DNA of 64,000 nucleotides from Emcibacteraceae bacterium (GCA_041396985.1 JAWKXO010000002.1:684731-748730), one strand, 5' to 3'; shown: positions 49,366 through 59,884, counted from the first letter of the stretch. Numbers and translations are program-made. The notes: a model not told the origin generated them from the sequence alone.

Positions 49366-50640
49366 TCATTCCGGGATCAAGTTATTATCGGCGAGCACTT
49401 TTCCTGCGAGATAAAGCGAGCCGCAAATCAGGACTTTTTCAGAATTTTCAGGGCCAATTTTTTGCAGGGCATCTTTTACATTTTGCGCCGTTTCGGCTTT
49501 TATGCCTAGGTCCCAGGCAAATTTCACAATATCTGTGGCAGGATGACTGATCTCTCCCTCTACATGGACAGCAAATAGCTGTTTTGCTTGGTTAGTGAAA
49601 TTTGCCAGATAGCCACGGGTATCTTTATTTTGCAGCATACCGCAAATTAAAATGATCTTTTCATCCTTGAAATGATTTGAAATCACGTCTCCGGCTGCCG
49701 GATTGTGCCCTCCGTCAAGCCATAATTCACTGCCCGGTGACAACAGTTGTCCATAGGCACTCACTGTAATATTTTGCATGCGTGCCGGCCAGATGGCACT
49801 CTGAATTCCCCTTATAATTTCTTCATCAGAAATAGTGAATTTATCCTGATGTCTCAAGGTGGCAATTGCCAATGCAGCATTTGAAATCTGATGCGGACCA
49901 ATAAGATTGGGTTTAGGTAATTGAATTGAGCCATTACTGTCGGAATAGCAAAAGCCTGTAGCAGTTTCCCGAAAATGCCACTCCGTGATCAGGTTGGCTC
50001 CTTTTACCACAGCAATTTCATTAATTTTGTTCCATGCATCAGGATGTTGCAGGGCTGAAATTAAGGGAACATCTTTTTTTGCAATGCTGGCTTTTTCCAT
50101 GGCAATTCCGCTTAGCTCACTTCCAAGAAACTGTTCATGATCAAGTGACACAGGCGTTATGACGGTGCCTAGCGGATGATCAACAACATTTGTCGCATCA
50201 AGCCGTCCGCCAAGGCCGACTTCAAGGATAAGGACATCTGCCGGGTTATCGGCAAATGCCTTGAAAGCGGCAGCGGTGGTGATTTCAAAATAAGTAATGG
50301 GCTCGCCATCATTTACTTTTTCACAAAATTCAAGAAGTTCACTAAGATAATCTTCGGAAATTATCTTGCCACTTACTCTTATGCGTTCAGCAAAGTTGAC
50401 CAGATGTGGACTTGTATATACATGTACAGACAAATTTGATGCTTCAAGGATTGACCTTAAATAAGCAACGGTTGAGCCTTTTCCGTTGGTGCCCGCCACA
50501 TGGATTGTCGGAGGCAAATGGTTTTGTGGATTGCCAAGTTTTTCCAGAATGGAATACATTCTGTCCAGAGACAGATCGATAATTTTGGGATGGAGCGATA
50601 AAAGCCGCTCTAAAATTCGGTCACTTGGTTTTTTTGTCAT
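49366..50640 (-). CDS. folC: Dihydrofolate synthase / folylpolyglutamate synthase
   Basis: A 424-residue Mur-ligase-like enzyme that adds glutamate to dihydropteroate and folates. The P-loop AGTNGKGST lies at 49-57, with the FEITTAAAF segment, LEVGLGGRLDATNVV and the late WLDGGHNPAA. It is eight bases downstream of accD; accD-folC is a widely conserved pair. Confidence 0.94.
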   Translation of the reverse strand: MTKKPSDRILERLLSLHPKIIDLSLDRMYSILEKLGNPQNHLPPTIHVAGTNGKGSTVAYLRSILEASNLSVHVYTSPHLVNFAERIRVSGKIISEDYLSELLEFCEKVNDGEPITYFEITTAAAFKAFADNPADVLILEVGLGGRLDATNVVDHPLGTVITPVSLDHEQFLGSELSGIAMEKASIAKKDVPLISALQHPDAWNKINEIAVVKGANLITEWHFRETATGFCYSDSNGSIQLPKPNLIGPHQISNAALAIATLRHQDKFTISDEEIIRGIQSAIWPARMQNITVSAYGQLLSPGSELWLDGGHNPAAGDVISNHFKDEKIILICGMLQNKDTRGYLANFTNQAKQLFAVHVEGEISHPATDIVKFAWDLGIKAETAQNVKDALQKIGPENSEKVLICGSLYLAGKVLADNNLIPE

Positions 50641-50648
50641 GCCTTTGA

Positions 50649-51506
50649 TCAGGCCGCTTTGCTCATCAACAGACTAAGAAGCTGAGTGAGTTTTTCCCTT
50701 AACTTTGCCCGGTGGACAATCATATCGATCATTCCATGTTCAAGCAGATATTCACTGCGTTGGAACCCTTCGGGAAGCTCTTCCCGGATTGTATCCTTAA
50801 TAACGCGTGGTCCGGCAAAACAGATCAGGGCATTTGGTTCTGCTATCTGAATGTCGCCCAGCATGGCATAGGAAGCCGTTACCCCACCTGTTGTCGGGTC
50901 AGTAAGTACAACTATGTAAGGAAGTCCTGCATCGCGTATTCGTTGGACGGCAACTGTGCAGCGCGGCATTTGCATCAATGACAATATCCCTTCCTGCATA
51001 CGTGCGCCGCCGGCAGCAGTAAACAATATAAGAGGGCATTTTTTGTCAATAGCGGTTTGTGATGCAGCAACAATACCGTCACCAACCCCAACCCCCATTG
51101 AGCCGCCCATAAACAGGAAATTCTGAACGGCTATGACCGTATTAACTTTGCCCATTTTACCGTAAGCGACTGCAATGGCATCTCTGAATTCGCTATTGCT
51201 ACGGGCTGCTTTTAGGCGGTCGGTATATTTTTTCTGGTCTTTAAATTTTAGTGGATCATCTGCATGCTTAGGCAGGTCAATCAGACTATATTCACCCTTG
51301 TTAAACAGATTGTTGAACCGGTCTTTGGGACCAATTCGTTCGTGATGATCACAGTTCGGACAAATATGAAGGTTCTTTTCCAAATCATTGACGTAAAGAA
51401 GTTGCCCGCAATTTCTGCATTTATGCCAAAGGTTATCCGGTGTTTCCGATTTTTGCCCGATAATGCTCTGAATTTTCGGACGTACAAAATTTGTTAACCA
51501 GTTCAT
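50649..51506 (-). CDS. accD: Acetyl-CoA carboxylase carboxyltransferase subunit beta
   Basis: A 285-residue subunit that with AccA moves the carboxyl group from biotin to acetyl-CoA for fatty acid synthesis. The zinc ribbon has C30/C33 and C49/C52. The crotonase-like domain shows GGSMGVGVGDGI, AAGGARMQEGILSLMQM and PTTGGVTAS. It sits between trpA and folC, the common proteobacterial arrangement. Confidence 0.96.
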   Translation of the reverse strand: MNWLTNFVRPKIQSIIGQKSETPDNLWHKCRNCGQLLYVNDLEKNLHICPNCDHHERIGPKDRFNNLFNKGEYSLIDLPKHADDPLKFKDQKKYTDRLKAARSNSEFRDAIAVAYGKMGKVNTVIAVQNFLFMGGSMGVGVGDGIVAASQTAIDKKCPLILFTAAGGARMQEGILSLMQMPRCTVAVQRIRDAGLPYIVVLTDPTTGGVTASYAMLGDIQIAEPNALICFAGPRVIKDTIREELPEGFQRSEYLLEHGMIDMIVHRAKLREKLTQLLSLLMSKAA

Positions 51507-51520
51507 GTCTAAACCTCGTA

Positions 51521-52351
51521 TTACTTTCTGGCGTTCTTAACGCCATTTGCGAGTTCACCCACAAAGGATAAGACTCTACTCTCTAGCACAGAATTTGCAA
51601 CTTTTTCTTGATTGATATTGCTTTTAATAACATCAACTATTGCGGAACCGACAACAACAGCATCGGCGAATTTGGCAAATCTTGCTGCATCTTCAGCAGA
51701 TTTAATACCAAATCCGACTGCCATTGGTATTTGGGTTATTTTTCTGAAACTGTCCAATGCCTGCTTGACAGGGGCAAGATCGGGTTTTGCCGTTCCGGTT
51801 ATTCCGGCGATGGTTACATAATATAAAAAGCCGGAACCATTTTCGAGGATTTGACCCAGTCGCTTCTGATCAGTTGTCGGTGTTGCCAGATGGATCATTG
51901 CCATATCGACTGATTTGGCAGGAATGGCCAGTTCGCTGTCTTCTTCTGGTGGCAGATCAACGATGATCAGACCGTCAATGCCTGCTTTAAGTGCATCATC
52001 TAAAAAGCGTTCAACGCCGTAAATATAGATCGGGTTATAATACCCCATGAGAATGATTGGCGTTTCATCATCATCCTCCCTGAAACTTTCGACCATTTTC
52101 AGTGTTTTTTTCAGTGTCATTTTGCCTTTAAGGGCGCGGATGCTTGCTTCCTGGATAGCAGGTCCGTCAGCCATCGGATCAGAGAACGGCATGCCCAGCT
52201 CAATAATATCAGCACCAGCTGTTGGCAGCCCTTTCAATAAGGCAAGTGACGTTTCATAATCCGGATCTCCGGCGGTGGTAAAGGTGATTAATCCGGCACG
52301 GTTTTCTGATTTAAGTGTCTCAAATCTCTTATTTATTCTGGAAATTCCCAT
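51521..52351 (-). CDS. trpA: Tryptophan synthase alpha chain
   Basis: A 276-residue TIM barrel that cleaves indole-glycerol phosphate to indole. Catalytic residues E51 and D62 are seen in IIELGMPFSDPMADG. Two bases separate it from trpB, whose product takes up the indole. Confidence 0.96.
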   Translation of the reverse strand: MGISRINKRFETLKSENRAGLITFTTAGDPDYETSLALLKGLPTAGADIIELGMPFSDPMADGPAIQEASIRALKGKMTLKKTLKMVESFREDDDETPIILMGYYNPIYIYGVERFLDDALKAGIDGLIIVDLPPEEDSELAIPAKSVDMAMIHLATPTTDQKRLGQILENGSGFLYYVTIAGITGTAKPDLAPVKQALDSFRKITQIPMAVGFGIKSAEDAARFAKFADAVVVGSAIVDVIKSNINQEKVANSVLESRVLSFVGELANGVKNARK

Positions 52352-52353
52352 GA

Positions 52354-53568
52354 CTAGATATCCTCACCCAAAGCTTTGGCGACTGTAAAGATATCCTTAT
52401 CACCACGGCCACTTAATCCCATGACGATGATATGATCTTTAGGCAGCGTTGGTGCCAGTTTCATAACATAGGCAATGGCATGTGCGCTCTCAAGAGCCGG
52501 AATAATTCCTTCCAGTTTTGTACAAAGCTGGAAGGCTTCAAGGGCTTCTTTATCATCAATTGGAACATATTTTACCCGCCCGATATCGTGGAGGTGACTA
52601 TGCTCCGGGCCAATGCCCGGATAATCAAGCCCGGCTGATATGGAATGTGCCTCAAGAATTTGTCCGTCATCATCCATTAACAAATAGGTCCTGTTGCCAT
52701 GAAGCACGCCTGGTGCTCCTCCGCTTAGTGAGGCAGCATGTTTATCGGTATCGATACCCAGCCCGGCAGCTTCAACAGCATACATGTCCACATCATCATC
52801 CAGAAACGGATGGAAAAGCCCAATAGCGTTTGACCCGCCACCAACGCAGGCAACCAGGCTATCGGGCAGGCGACCTTCTTTTTCCAATATCTGCTCCCGT
52901 GCCTCATCACCAATTACGCACTGAAAATCACGAACCAGTTCCGGGTAGGGGTGTGGCCCGGCTGCTGTACCAATAATATAAAAGGTGTCTTCTACATTGG
53001 TGACCCAGTCTCGCAGGGCTTCATTCATACTGTCCTTAAGGCTTTCAGAACCTGAGGTGACCGGAACAACTTCTGCGCCCAAAAGCTTCATTCGAAAGAC
53101 ATTGGGTTTTTGGCGTTCTATATCCTTTGCCCCCATATAAATGACACAGGGCATACCAAAGAGGGCACAGACGGTTGCTGTTGCCACACCATGCTGTCCG
53201 GCCCCTGTTTCCGCAATGATCCGTGTTTTTCCCATGCGGCGGGCAAGAAGAATTTGACCAATACAGTTGTTAATTTTATGAGCGCCCGTATGATTTAATT
53301 CTTCCCGCTTGAAATATATTTTTGCGCCGTTCAAATGCTCAGTCATTCGACGGGCAAAATATAGCGGGTTTGGCCTGCCTACAAATTCCTTAAGAAGTTC
53401 ATGAAATTCCTGTTTAAAGGCAGGGTCATGTTTCGCGTGATTATAGGTTTTTTCTACCTCAAGAATAAGTGGCATAAGTGTTTCTGCTACAAATCGGCCA
53501 CCAAATATGCCAAAATGACCATCTTCATCCGGTCCGGTTCGATAGCTGTTTATTTTATGTTCACTCAT
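52354..53568 (-). CDS. trpB: Tryptophan synthase beta chain
   Basis: A 404-residue PLP enzyme that condenses indole with serine. The PLP lysine is K98 in [11 protein letters not shown]; the GGGSNAIG phosphate loop is present. The frame can be read from a TTG at 53574, but the ATG at 53568 has an AGGA site nine bases upstream and is preferred. It follows trpF directly. Confidence 0.96.
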   Translation of the reverse strand: MSEHKINSYRTGPDEDGHFGIFGGRFVAETLMPLILEVEKTYNHAKHDPAFKQEFHELLKEFVGRPNPLYFARRMTEHLNGAKIYFKREELNHTGAHKINNCIGQILLARRMGKTRIIAETGAGQHGVATATVCALFGMPCVIYMGAKDIERQKPNVFRMKLLGAEVVPVTSGSESLKDSMNEALRDWVTNVEDTFYIIGTAAGPHPYPELVRDFQCVIGDEAREQILEKEGRLPDSLVACVGGGSNAIGLFHPFLDDDVDMYAVEAAGLGIDTDKHAASLSGGAPGVLHGNRTYLLMDDDGQILEAHSISAGLDYPGIGPEHSHLHDIGRVKYVPIDDKEALEAFQLCTKLEGIIPALESAHAIAYVMKLAPTLPKDHIIVMGLSGRGDKDIFTVAKALGEDI

Positions 53569-53570
53569 TC

Positions 53571-54218
53571 TCAATAATCCTGAAGCACATTCAAAAATGC
53601 ATTAATCTTATTTATATCTTTATTACCGGGTGTTGTTTCAAGGCCACTGGAAACATCAACAATTGCGGCACCACTGATTTTTATGGCCTCAAGCACATTA
53701 TCTATATTAAGGCCTCCAGATAGCATCCAGTCAACAGGCCATTGATATCCTGCGATCAGTTGCCAGTCAAAGGCAAGTCCGTTACCGCCTGGCAATGCAC
53801 CATCCATATCAGCGGGTGGTTTCGCATCAAACAGCAACATATCCGCAGCATTTTCATAGTCATGGGCTTTCTTAATATCGTCTGCGCCTGCAACAGAAAT
53901 AGCTTTCATCACTTTTTTATCAAATTTATCGCGGATAAATTTTACCCTTTCAACGCTTTCGTTGCCATGAAGCTGAATGATATCAATATTCACTTCATTA
54001 ATGACCGATTTCAGTAATTCGTCTGTCGGATTAACGAAGACGCCTGCCTTCAGCACATTCTCGCCTGCAATTTTTGCTAATTTTGCGGCTGTATTCACGG
54101 ACACATTTCGGGGTGATTTTGGGTAAAAAACAAACCCGATATAAGCTGCGCCGGCGTTTATAGCTGCTCGAACAGATTCTTCAGTTGAAAGACCACATAT
54201 TTTTGCTTTAGTACGCAT
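53571..54218 (-). CDS. trpF: Phosphoribosylanthranilate isomerase
   Basis: A 215-residue TIM barrel of tryptophan synthesis. KICGLS at the N-terminus supplies the catalytic cysteine, and LLFDAKPP and [12 protein letters not shown] are typical. ATG at 54218 overlaps the pyrF stop by one base; a GTG three bases earlier is an alternative. The order trpF-trpB-trpA is conserved; trpC, trpD and trpE are elsewhere. Confidence 0.95.
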   Translation of the reverse strand: MRTKAKICGLSTEESVRAAINAGAAYIGFVFYPKSPRNVSVNTAAKLAKIAGENVLKAGVFVNPTDELLKSVINEVNIDIIQLHGNESVERVKFIRDKFDKKVMKAISVAGADDIKKAHDYENAADMLLFDAKPPADMDGALPGGNGLAFDWQLIAGYQWPVDWMLSGGLNIDNVLEAIKISGAAIVDVSSGLETTPGNKDINKINAFLNVLQDY

Positions 54219-54943
54219 CACTCGCCATTAATTTCTTTTGCTATGGCCATTGCCGCCTGAACAGGGTCTGACGCTTGTGTAATTGGGCGGCCGATAACAA
54301 GAAAATCAGCACCTAGATTTACGGCTTCGTGCGGTGTCATAACGCGTTTTTGATCTGCTTTGGCACTGCCAGCAGGCCGTATGCCGGGAACAACCAGTTT
54401 AAAATCCTTGCCGCAGGAATTTTTGATCAGGCTAATTTCATGAGGTGAGCAAACAACGCCGTCCAGGCCATTTTCCTTTGCCAGTTTTGCCAGACTTAGC
54501 ACTTGTTCGGCAACTTTATTTTTATACCCGATAGCTTCAAGATCCTGATTATCAAGGCTGGTCAGAATTGTAACTCCGACAATAAGGGGACGTTTGCAGC
54601 CAACCTCTTTTGCAGCATCATCTGCTGCTTTTGCTGCCGCCGCCATCATGGCTGGCCCCCCAGCAGTATGGATTGTCATTATTTTGGGTTTTAATGGTAT
54701 CAAGGAATGTATGGCTTTCGCCACTGTATTTGGAATGTCGTGAAGTTTCAGATCAAGAAAAATATTACTATTTTCTTTAGCAACGTCCTTAAATCCCTGC
54801 GGCCCATTGGCACCAAAAAATTCAAGCCCAAGTTTTACACCGCCAACATATGGATTTAACAAACTGGCCAGTTTGGCGGCTTCATCGGTGCTGATAGTGT
54901 CAAGAGCGCAAAGAATTCGCTCTGAGGGTTTCAGGTCCGTCAT
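54218..54943 (-). CDS. pyrF: Orotidine 5'-phosphate decarboxylase
   Basis: A 241-residue TIM barrel that forms UMP from OMP. The catalytic set D64, K66 and D69 is in FLDLKLHDIP, and VVPGIRPAG late in the chain binds phosphate. It heads the pyrF-trpFBA-accD-folC run, 24 bases after lapA. Confidence 0.95.
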   Translation of the reverse strand: MTDLKPSERILCALDTISTDEAAKLASLLNPYVGGVKLGLEFFGANGPQGFKDVAKENSNIFLDLKLHDIPNTVAKAIHSLIPLKPKIMTIHTAGGPAMMAAAAKAADDAAKEVGCKRPLIVGVTILTSLDNQDLEAIGYKNKVAEQVLSLAKLAKENGLDGVVCSPHEISLIKNSCGKDFKLVVPGIRPAGSAKADQKRVMTPHEAVNLGADFLVIGRPITQASDPVQAAMAIAKEINGE

Positions 54944-54967
54944 GATAGATTTCCAAAAAAATTTTGT

Positions 54968-55285
54968 TTAGGAGCTTTTGCCATGAATGCCGCTTTTTGA
55001 CAAATCAATATTTGATTTTTCGGCATTTAACTGTTTCTCGAGTTCTTTAATTTTCTTATCAGCAAGCCTGTGGCGTCTTGCGTGACGAACACCGGATAAT
55101 ATAGAAACGATCCATCCGCCAAAAAGACCAATAAATATACCAATGAACACCAGTCCAAAAGCTGGCATGGAAATGTTTACCGGGAAGGGGTTTAAACTAA
55201 ACACAACCGGCGTACCATTTGAAATGGCAATTATAATACAAAGTAGGGTAAACAGTATAAAAGCAGCATAAAATAAAATGCGCAT
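54968..55285 (-). CDS. lapA: LapA-domain membrane protein (DUF1049)
   Basis: A 105-residue protein with two transmembrane helices (about 1-21 and 39-62) and a charged C-terminal coiled-coil tail (KKIKELEKQLN). This is the LapA/DUF1049 layout; in E. coli LapA works with LapB in controlling LPS synthesis. The frame can be read from a TTG at 55312, but ATG at 55285 gives the usual short N-terminus with an AAGAGA site. The position between ihfB and pyrF is the conserved alphaproteobacterial one. Confidence 0.82.
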   Translation of the reverse strand: MRILFYAAFILFTLLCIIIAISNGTPVVFSLNPFPVNISMPAFGLVFIGIFIGLFGGWIVSILSGVRHARRHRLADKKIKELEKQLNAEKSNIDLSKSGIHGKSS

Positions 55286-55340
55286 AACAAAAAGATCTCT
55301 TAATACAATCAAACCCTATGCTGTTTTGCCGGGGAACAAA

Positions 55341-55622
55341 TTAACTATCGTTCAGTTTTTCCCGAAGGTCTTTACCGGTTTTAAAATAAGGTACGCTTTT
55401 GGCCGGTACTTTGACAGCCTGTCCTGTGCGTGGATTGCGCCCGGTTCTTGCCGGACGATGCTTGACTGAAAACGCACCAAAGCCGCGCAGTTCGACACGG
55501 TTACCTTCTGCAAGGGTATTTGTAATTTCTTCAAATATCGTATTAACGATACGTTCAACATCGCGTTGATAAAGATGGGGATTGGCATCAACCAATCTTG
55601 CTATTAGCTCCGACTTTATCAT
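55341..55622 (-). CDS. ihfB: Integration host factor subunit beta
   Basis: A 93-residue DNA-bending protein of the HU/IHF family. The signature [21 protein letters not shown] contains the beta-arm, with the IHF-type [17 protein letters not shown] ending. It forms a heterodimer with IhfA. It lies 289 bases downstream of rpsA, beyond the rpsA terminator, so it needs its own promoter. Confidence 0.95.
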   Translation of the reverse strand: MIKSELIARLVDANPHLYQRDVERIVNTIFEEITNTLAEGNRVELRGFGAFSVKHRPARTGRNPRTGQAVKVPAKSVPYFKTGKDLREKLNDS

Positions 55623-55835
55623 CCTCAGACCCCTATAGTTGTTAAAGTTACATTGTTATAGTCATGCTATAAGTTGCCAGAGACGAAAGAGGGCGTCAAG
55701 GCTAAGTACCTTATAAGCCATGTTTTTTTAAAAATTAAAGTTAATTTCTGAAAAATGGCAATAAATTGGCTGTTTTGTAAAGTATATTTGGACATTAGCA
55801 GCCCTAAAGAAAAGAATCATTTGTTTGAATTAGTA

Positions 55836-55866
55836 TAAAAAACCCGCCCGGTTATCCCGGGCGGGC
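55836..55866 (-). terminator. Rho-independent terminator of rpsA
   Basis: A nine-bp GC-rich stem CCCGCCCGG/CCGGGCGGG with a short TTATC loop, followed on the minus strand by TTTTTTAT. It lies about 45 bases past the rpsA stop. Confidence 0.9.
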
Positions 55867-55911
55867 TGGTAACAAATACAAGATTTTCTTTTCTTTAAAA
55901 AATTAATCTTC

Positions 55912-57738
55912 CTACTTTTTAGGATCTGCTTTTTTCTTTGCAGGCTTTTTATCTTCAGCATCAGCATCTACAGCTTCATCAGCTTTTTTTGCTGCGGCTT
56001 TTTTTGGAGCAGCTTTTTTCTTAGTTGCCTTTTTATCTTCGGACGGCGTAGCATCGGCTATTGCCGCGCCGAGGATATCACCAAGGCTAGCACCGCTGTC
56101 GGAAGAACCGTATTGTGCCACGGCTTCTTTCTCTTCAGAAATTTCAAGCTGCTTAATGGAAAGACCGATTTTGCGGGCCTTTTTATCGAGTGAAGTAACT
56201 TTAGCATCAATTTTATCACCTACTGAGAAGCGCTCAGGACGCTGTTCAGCACGATCACGGCTAAGATCTGAGCGACGAATAAAGGCTTTCATTCCTTCTT
56301 CATCACCCACAGAAACCTCAAGTCCGTTTTCAGTAACATCTGTCACAGTACAGGTTACTGTTCCGCCTTTTTTAAGACCTGTAATTGCATTAACCGGATC
56401 ATTCGTGAGTTGCTTAATGCCGAGAGAAATACGTTCTTTCTCTGTATCAACATCTAGAATAACGGCTTTAACAATATCGCCTTTTTTATATTCAGTGATC
56501 GCTTCTTCGCCTGCTTTGTTCCAGTCAAGATCAGATAAATGAACCATGCCGTCCATTTCACCTTCAAGCCCGATAAACAGACCAAATTCAGTGATATTTT
56601 TGACTTCACCTTCAATCTCAGTTCCTGCAGGATATTTGTCGGCAAATGAAAGCCAGGGATTTTCCATACACTGTTTAAGTCCGAGGCTGATACGGCGTTT
56701 ATCTGAATCAATCTCAAGCACCATGACTTCGACTTCCTGGCTGCTTGATACGATTTTACCAGGATGAACATTTTTCTTAACCCAGCTCATTTCGGATACA
56801 TGGACAAGCCCTTCAACACCGTCGTCAAGTTCAACGAATGCACCATAGTCGGTGATATTGGTAATGCGTCCTGTCAGTTTTGAACCTATTGGGTATTTTT
56901 TGGTGATGGTTGACCATGGATCTTCGGTCAGTTGCTTCATTCCCAGTGAAATACGTTGTGTATCCGGGTTTAGTCGAATGATCTGAACGTCAATCGTATC
57001 ACCAATATTCAGAATGTCTGATGGGTGATTGATACGTTTCCAGGAAATATCGGTAACATGAAGCAGTCCATCAATACCACCGAGATCAACGAAGGCACCG
57101 TAATCTGTAATATTTTTAACAACACCTTCAACAGTTTTACCTTCTGCAAGATTTGCAATAATTACTGTTCTTTGTTCTGCGCGTGTTTCTTCTAGAATTG
57201 CACGACGGGACACAACGATGTTACCACGTTTGCGATCCATTTTCAGAATCTGGAATGGCTGCTCAATATTCATGAGCGGTGAAACATCGCGAATTGGGCG
57301 GACATCGACCTGGCTTCCAGGAAGGAAGGCAACGGCACCGGAAAGGTCAACAGTAAAGCCGCCTTTTACGCGGCCAAAAATAATACCATTAACGCGTTCT
57401 TCCGCTTCATAAGATTTTTCAAGTACGGTCCATGCTTCTTCACGACGTGCTTTTTCACGTGAGAGCATTGCTTCGCCTTTGGCATTTTCAATGCGCTCTA
57501 CGAATACTTCAACAGTATCGCCGACATTTAGTTCGGCTGTTTGTCCGTGAGCGGCAAATTCTTTAAGAGGGATACGGCCTTCAGCTTTTAATCCGATATC
57601 AATTGTTGCGGCTTCCTTATCAACCGCAATAATGGTCCCTTTGACAACTTTTCCATCGAATTTTCCTTCAGGACCTAGTGATTCTTCGAGCATTGCCTCG
57701 AAGTCTGCAGTGGTTGGAACTTTTAGTTCATCAGTCAT
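55912..57738 (-). CDS. rpsA: 30S ribosomal protein S1
   Basis: A 608-residue mRNA-binding ribosomal protein with six S1 domains, beginning near residues 29, 117, 200, 287, 374 and 459; domains 3 and 4 show the clear ITDYGAFVDL/ITDYGAFVEL strand. Beyond about 565 the chain becomes a Lys/Ala-rich tail (KKKAAPKKAAAKK and similar), longer than I expect for S1 of this class. It follows cmk, as in most proteobacteria, has a 182-base leader with a GCCGG/CCGGC hairpin (57808-57823), and ends at a strong terminator. Confidence 0.96.
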   Translation of the reverse strand: MTDELKVPTTADFEAMLEESLGPEGKFDGKVVKGTIIAVDKEAATIDIGLKAEGRIPLKEFAAHGQTAELNVGDTVEVFVERIENAKGEAMLSREKARREEAWTVLEKSYEAEERVNGIIFGRVKGGFTVDLSGAVAFLPGSQVDVRPIRDVSPLMNIEQPFQILKMDRKRGNIVVSRRAILEETRAEQRTVIIANLAEGKTVEGVVKNITDYGAFVDLGGIDGLLHVTDISWKRINHPSDILNIGDTIDVQIIRLNPDTQRISLGMKQLTEDPWSTITKKYPIGSKLTGRITNITDYGAFVELDDGVEGLVHVSEMSWVKKNVHPGKIVSSSQEVEVMVLEIDSDKRRISLGLKQCMENPWLSFADKYPAGTEIEGEVKNITEFGLFIGLEGEMDGMVHLSDLDWNKAGEEAITEYKKGDIVKAVILDVDTEKERISLGIKQLTNDPVNAITGLKKGGTVTCTVTDVTENGLEVSVGDEEGMKAFIRRSDLSRDRAEQRPERFSVGDKIDAKVTSLDKKARKIGLSIKQLEISEEKEAVAQYGSSDSGASLGDILGAAIADATPSEDKKATKKKAAPKKAAAKKADEAVDADAEDKKPAKKKADPKK

Positions 57739-57920
57739 TATTATTACCTATTCTCAATTGAATGCTTTATCCGACTAATCGGGGCATTCTGCTTTCTATA
57801 TAGGCCAGCCGGTTGTCTCCGGCGGTCTTAAAAAAACATGTTAATATTCATACAACAAAAACTAAACCAACCCCCCACCCGCCAATATTGCAGGTCGAAG
57901 ATAGATTCAGCTATTTTGTT

Positions 57921-58586
57921 CTACATTTTGCTTGATACAAACTCACGCGCTGCTTCAAACACGGCCTCTATATCCGAATCCGTTGTATCTATCAAGTAGG
58001 CATTTTCAGCTTTTTTCAGCGGCGAAGCAGAGCGATTTATATCTCTTTGATCACGGTCTTTAAGATCTTTGAGAATTTCTGCCAACTGTTCAGGGGTGCC
58101 ATTTTCACCATATTCTTCCAAAAACCGCCGTTTTGCGCGGGTTTCGACATCCGCTGTTATGAATATTTTTATGGGCGCTTCCGGACAAATTACCGTACCG
58201 ATGTCCCGCCCATCAAGGATTGCACCAACTTTATCTGGCGGAGGATTATTGGCAAAATGGCGCTGGAAGTTTAGTAAAGTGCTTCTGACAGCGGCGATTT
58301 GCGCCACTTTTGAAGCAGCAACACCAATTGATTCGGTTCTTAGTTCGGGGTTTGAAAAATCAGTATCGCTGATTTTTTCCGCGGCTTTTAATGCATCCAA
58401 TTCATTTTCCGGATCACCACCGTCTTGAAGCACATTCCACCCCACGGCCCGGTAGAGTATCCCAGTATCCAGCAGAGCAAGATTAAAATGGCTGGCAAGG
58501 CGTCGCGCCAAAGTCCCTTTACCTGATGCGGCGGGACCATCGAGGGCAATTACGATTTTTTTTCCTCTTTGATCGTCCTGTTTCAT
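57921..58586 (-). CDS. cmk: Cytidylate kinase
   Basis: A 221-residue P-loop kinase that phosphorylates CMP and dCMP. The nucleotide loop GPAASGKG is at 17-24; DTGILYRAVGW and GRDIGTVICPEAPIK are conserved. It overlaps aroA by four bases and lies upstream of rpsA. Confidence 0.95.
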   Translation of the reverse strand: MKQDDQRGKKIVIALDGPAASGKGTLARRLASHFNLALLDTGILYRAVGWNVLQDGGDPENELDALKAAEKISDTDFSNPELRTESIGVAASKVAQIAAVRSTLLNFQRHFANNPPPDKVGAILDGRDIGTVICPEAPIKIFITADVETRAKRRFLEEYGENGTPEQLAEILKDLKDRDQRDINRSASPLKKAENAYLIDTTDSDIEAVFEAAREFVSSKM

Positions 58587-59884
58587 GGATGGATATTTGC
58601 TCCTACTGAATTCATAAGGTCAACAAATCCGGGAAAACTGGTTTCTATAACGGAACCATCGTCAATAGTAACAGAATTTTCAGCGCATAATCCAAGCACA
58701 AGAAAAGACATTGCAATTCGATGATCAAGCGAAGTTTTGATAGGGATTGTTCCTTTGGCAATGGAATTCGATACAGTCATGCCGTCATCATGTTCTTCGA
58801 CATCAATCCCACAGGATTTAAGGCCCTTTACCATTATAGCAATCCGGTCTGATTCCTTAACCCTTAATTCTTCTATACCTCGCATAACTGTATTTCCGGC
58901 AGCATATGTGGCAGCAATGCATAGAACGGGATATTCATCAATCATTGATGGGGCACGCTCGGGCGGGACTGTTATTCCAGTAAGTTCTGAATATTTAACA
59001 TGAATATCGGCAACATCCTCACCACATTCCTGACGTTCATTTTCAAATTTTATATCCCCACCCATCTCAATCAGCGTTTTGAACAGGCCTGTTCTTGCCG
59101 GATTAATGCCGACATTACGGATTAATATATCGGACCCTTCTTTTATCAGTGCTGCAACAATTAAAAAAGACGCTGATGAAGGATCTGCAGGAACGGCCAT
59201 TTTTCGTGGGGTTAGTTCTGACTGGCCGGTTACTTGAATATTTTCGCCATCTATTTTAATTGGTACGCCGAAATATTTGAAAATTCTTTCTGAATGATCC
59301 CGGGTCGGTATTGTTTCAATAACAGTTGTAATGCCAGGTGTATTAAGTCCTGCGAGCATTATTGCCGATTTTACCTGTGCGGAAGCGACAGGAAGTTTAT
59401 AAGAAATCGGCAATGGCATTTTAGCGCCTTTAACTGTAATTGGCAGGGTGCCATTCTCATTTCCGGAAAAGTGAGAACCAAATTCGGTAAGTGGAATTGT
59501 GACCCTCTTCATTGGTCTGGAGCATAGCGATTCGTCACCGGTGAATGTTACCGTGATTGGATGGGTGGCAACAAGCCCCATAAGCAGTCGAACACCCGTT
59601 CCGCTATTACCCATGTCCAGTGCCTTATTGGGCTGTTTTAATCCACCAATGCCTACGCCATGAATATGCCAGACATTTTTGTCATCCTTATATATATCGG
59701 CGCCAAGCTCCCTGAGTGCGGCGGCAGTTCCCAGAACATCCTCCCCTTCCAGCAATCCGGTAACAGTGCTTTCTCCTACCGCCAGTGCACCCATAATCAA
59801 GGATCTGTGAGAAATGGATTTATCGCCTGGAACAGTAATTATTCCCTTTAGAGCTCCCGAATTTGATGATGTAAGCTGATTCAT
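58583..59884 (-). CDS. aroA: 3-phosphoshikimate 1-carboxyvinyltransferase (EPSP synthase)
   Basis: A 433-residue shikimate pathway enzyme transferring the enolpyruvyl group of PEP. Conserved parts are PGDKSISHRSLIMGAL, GNSGTGVRLLMGL, and DPSSASFLIVAALI. The frame opens with a GTG at 59890, but ATG at 59884 has an AGG site five bases upstream. First gene of the aroA-cmk-rpsA run; its promoter shares a divergent 217-base gap with the acidic-tail gene. Confidence 0.95.
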   Translation of the reverse strand: MNQLTSSNSGALKGIITVPGDKSISHRSLIMGALAVGESTVTGLLEGEDVLGTAAALRELGADIYKDDKNVWHIHGVGIGGLKQPNKALDMGNSGTGVRLLMGLVATHPITVTFTGDESLCSRPMKRVTIPLTEFGSHFSGNENGTLPITVKGAKMPLPISYKLPVASAQVKSAIMLAGLNTPGITTVIETIPTRDHSERIFKYFGVPIKIDGENIQVTGQSELTPRKMAVPADPSSASFLIVAALIKEGSDILIRNVGINPARTGLFKTLIEMGGDIKFENERQECGEDVADIHVKYSELTGITVPPERAPSMIDEYPVLCIAATYAAGNTVMRGIEELRVKESDRIAIMVKGLKSCGIDVEEHDDGMTVSNSIAKGTIPIKTSLDHRIAMSFLVLGLCAENSVTIDDGSVIETSFPGFVDLMNSVGANIHP

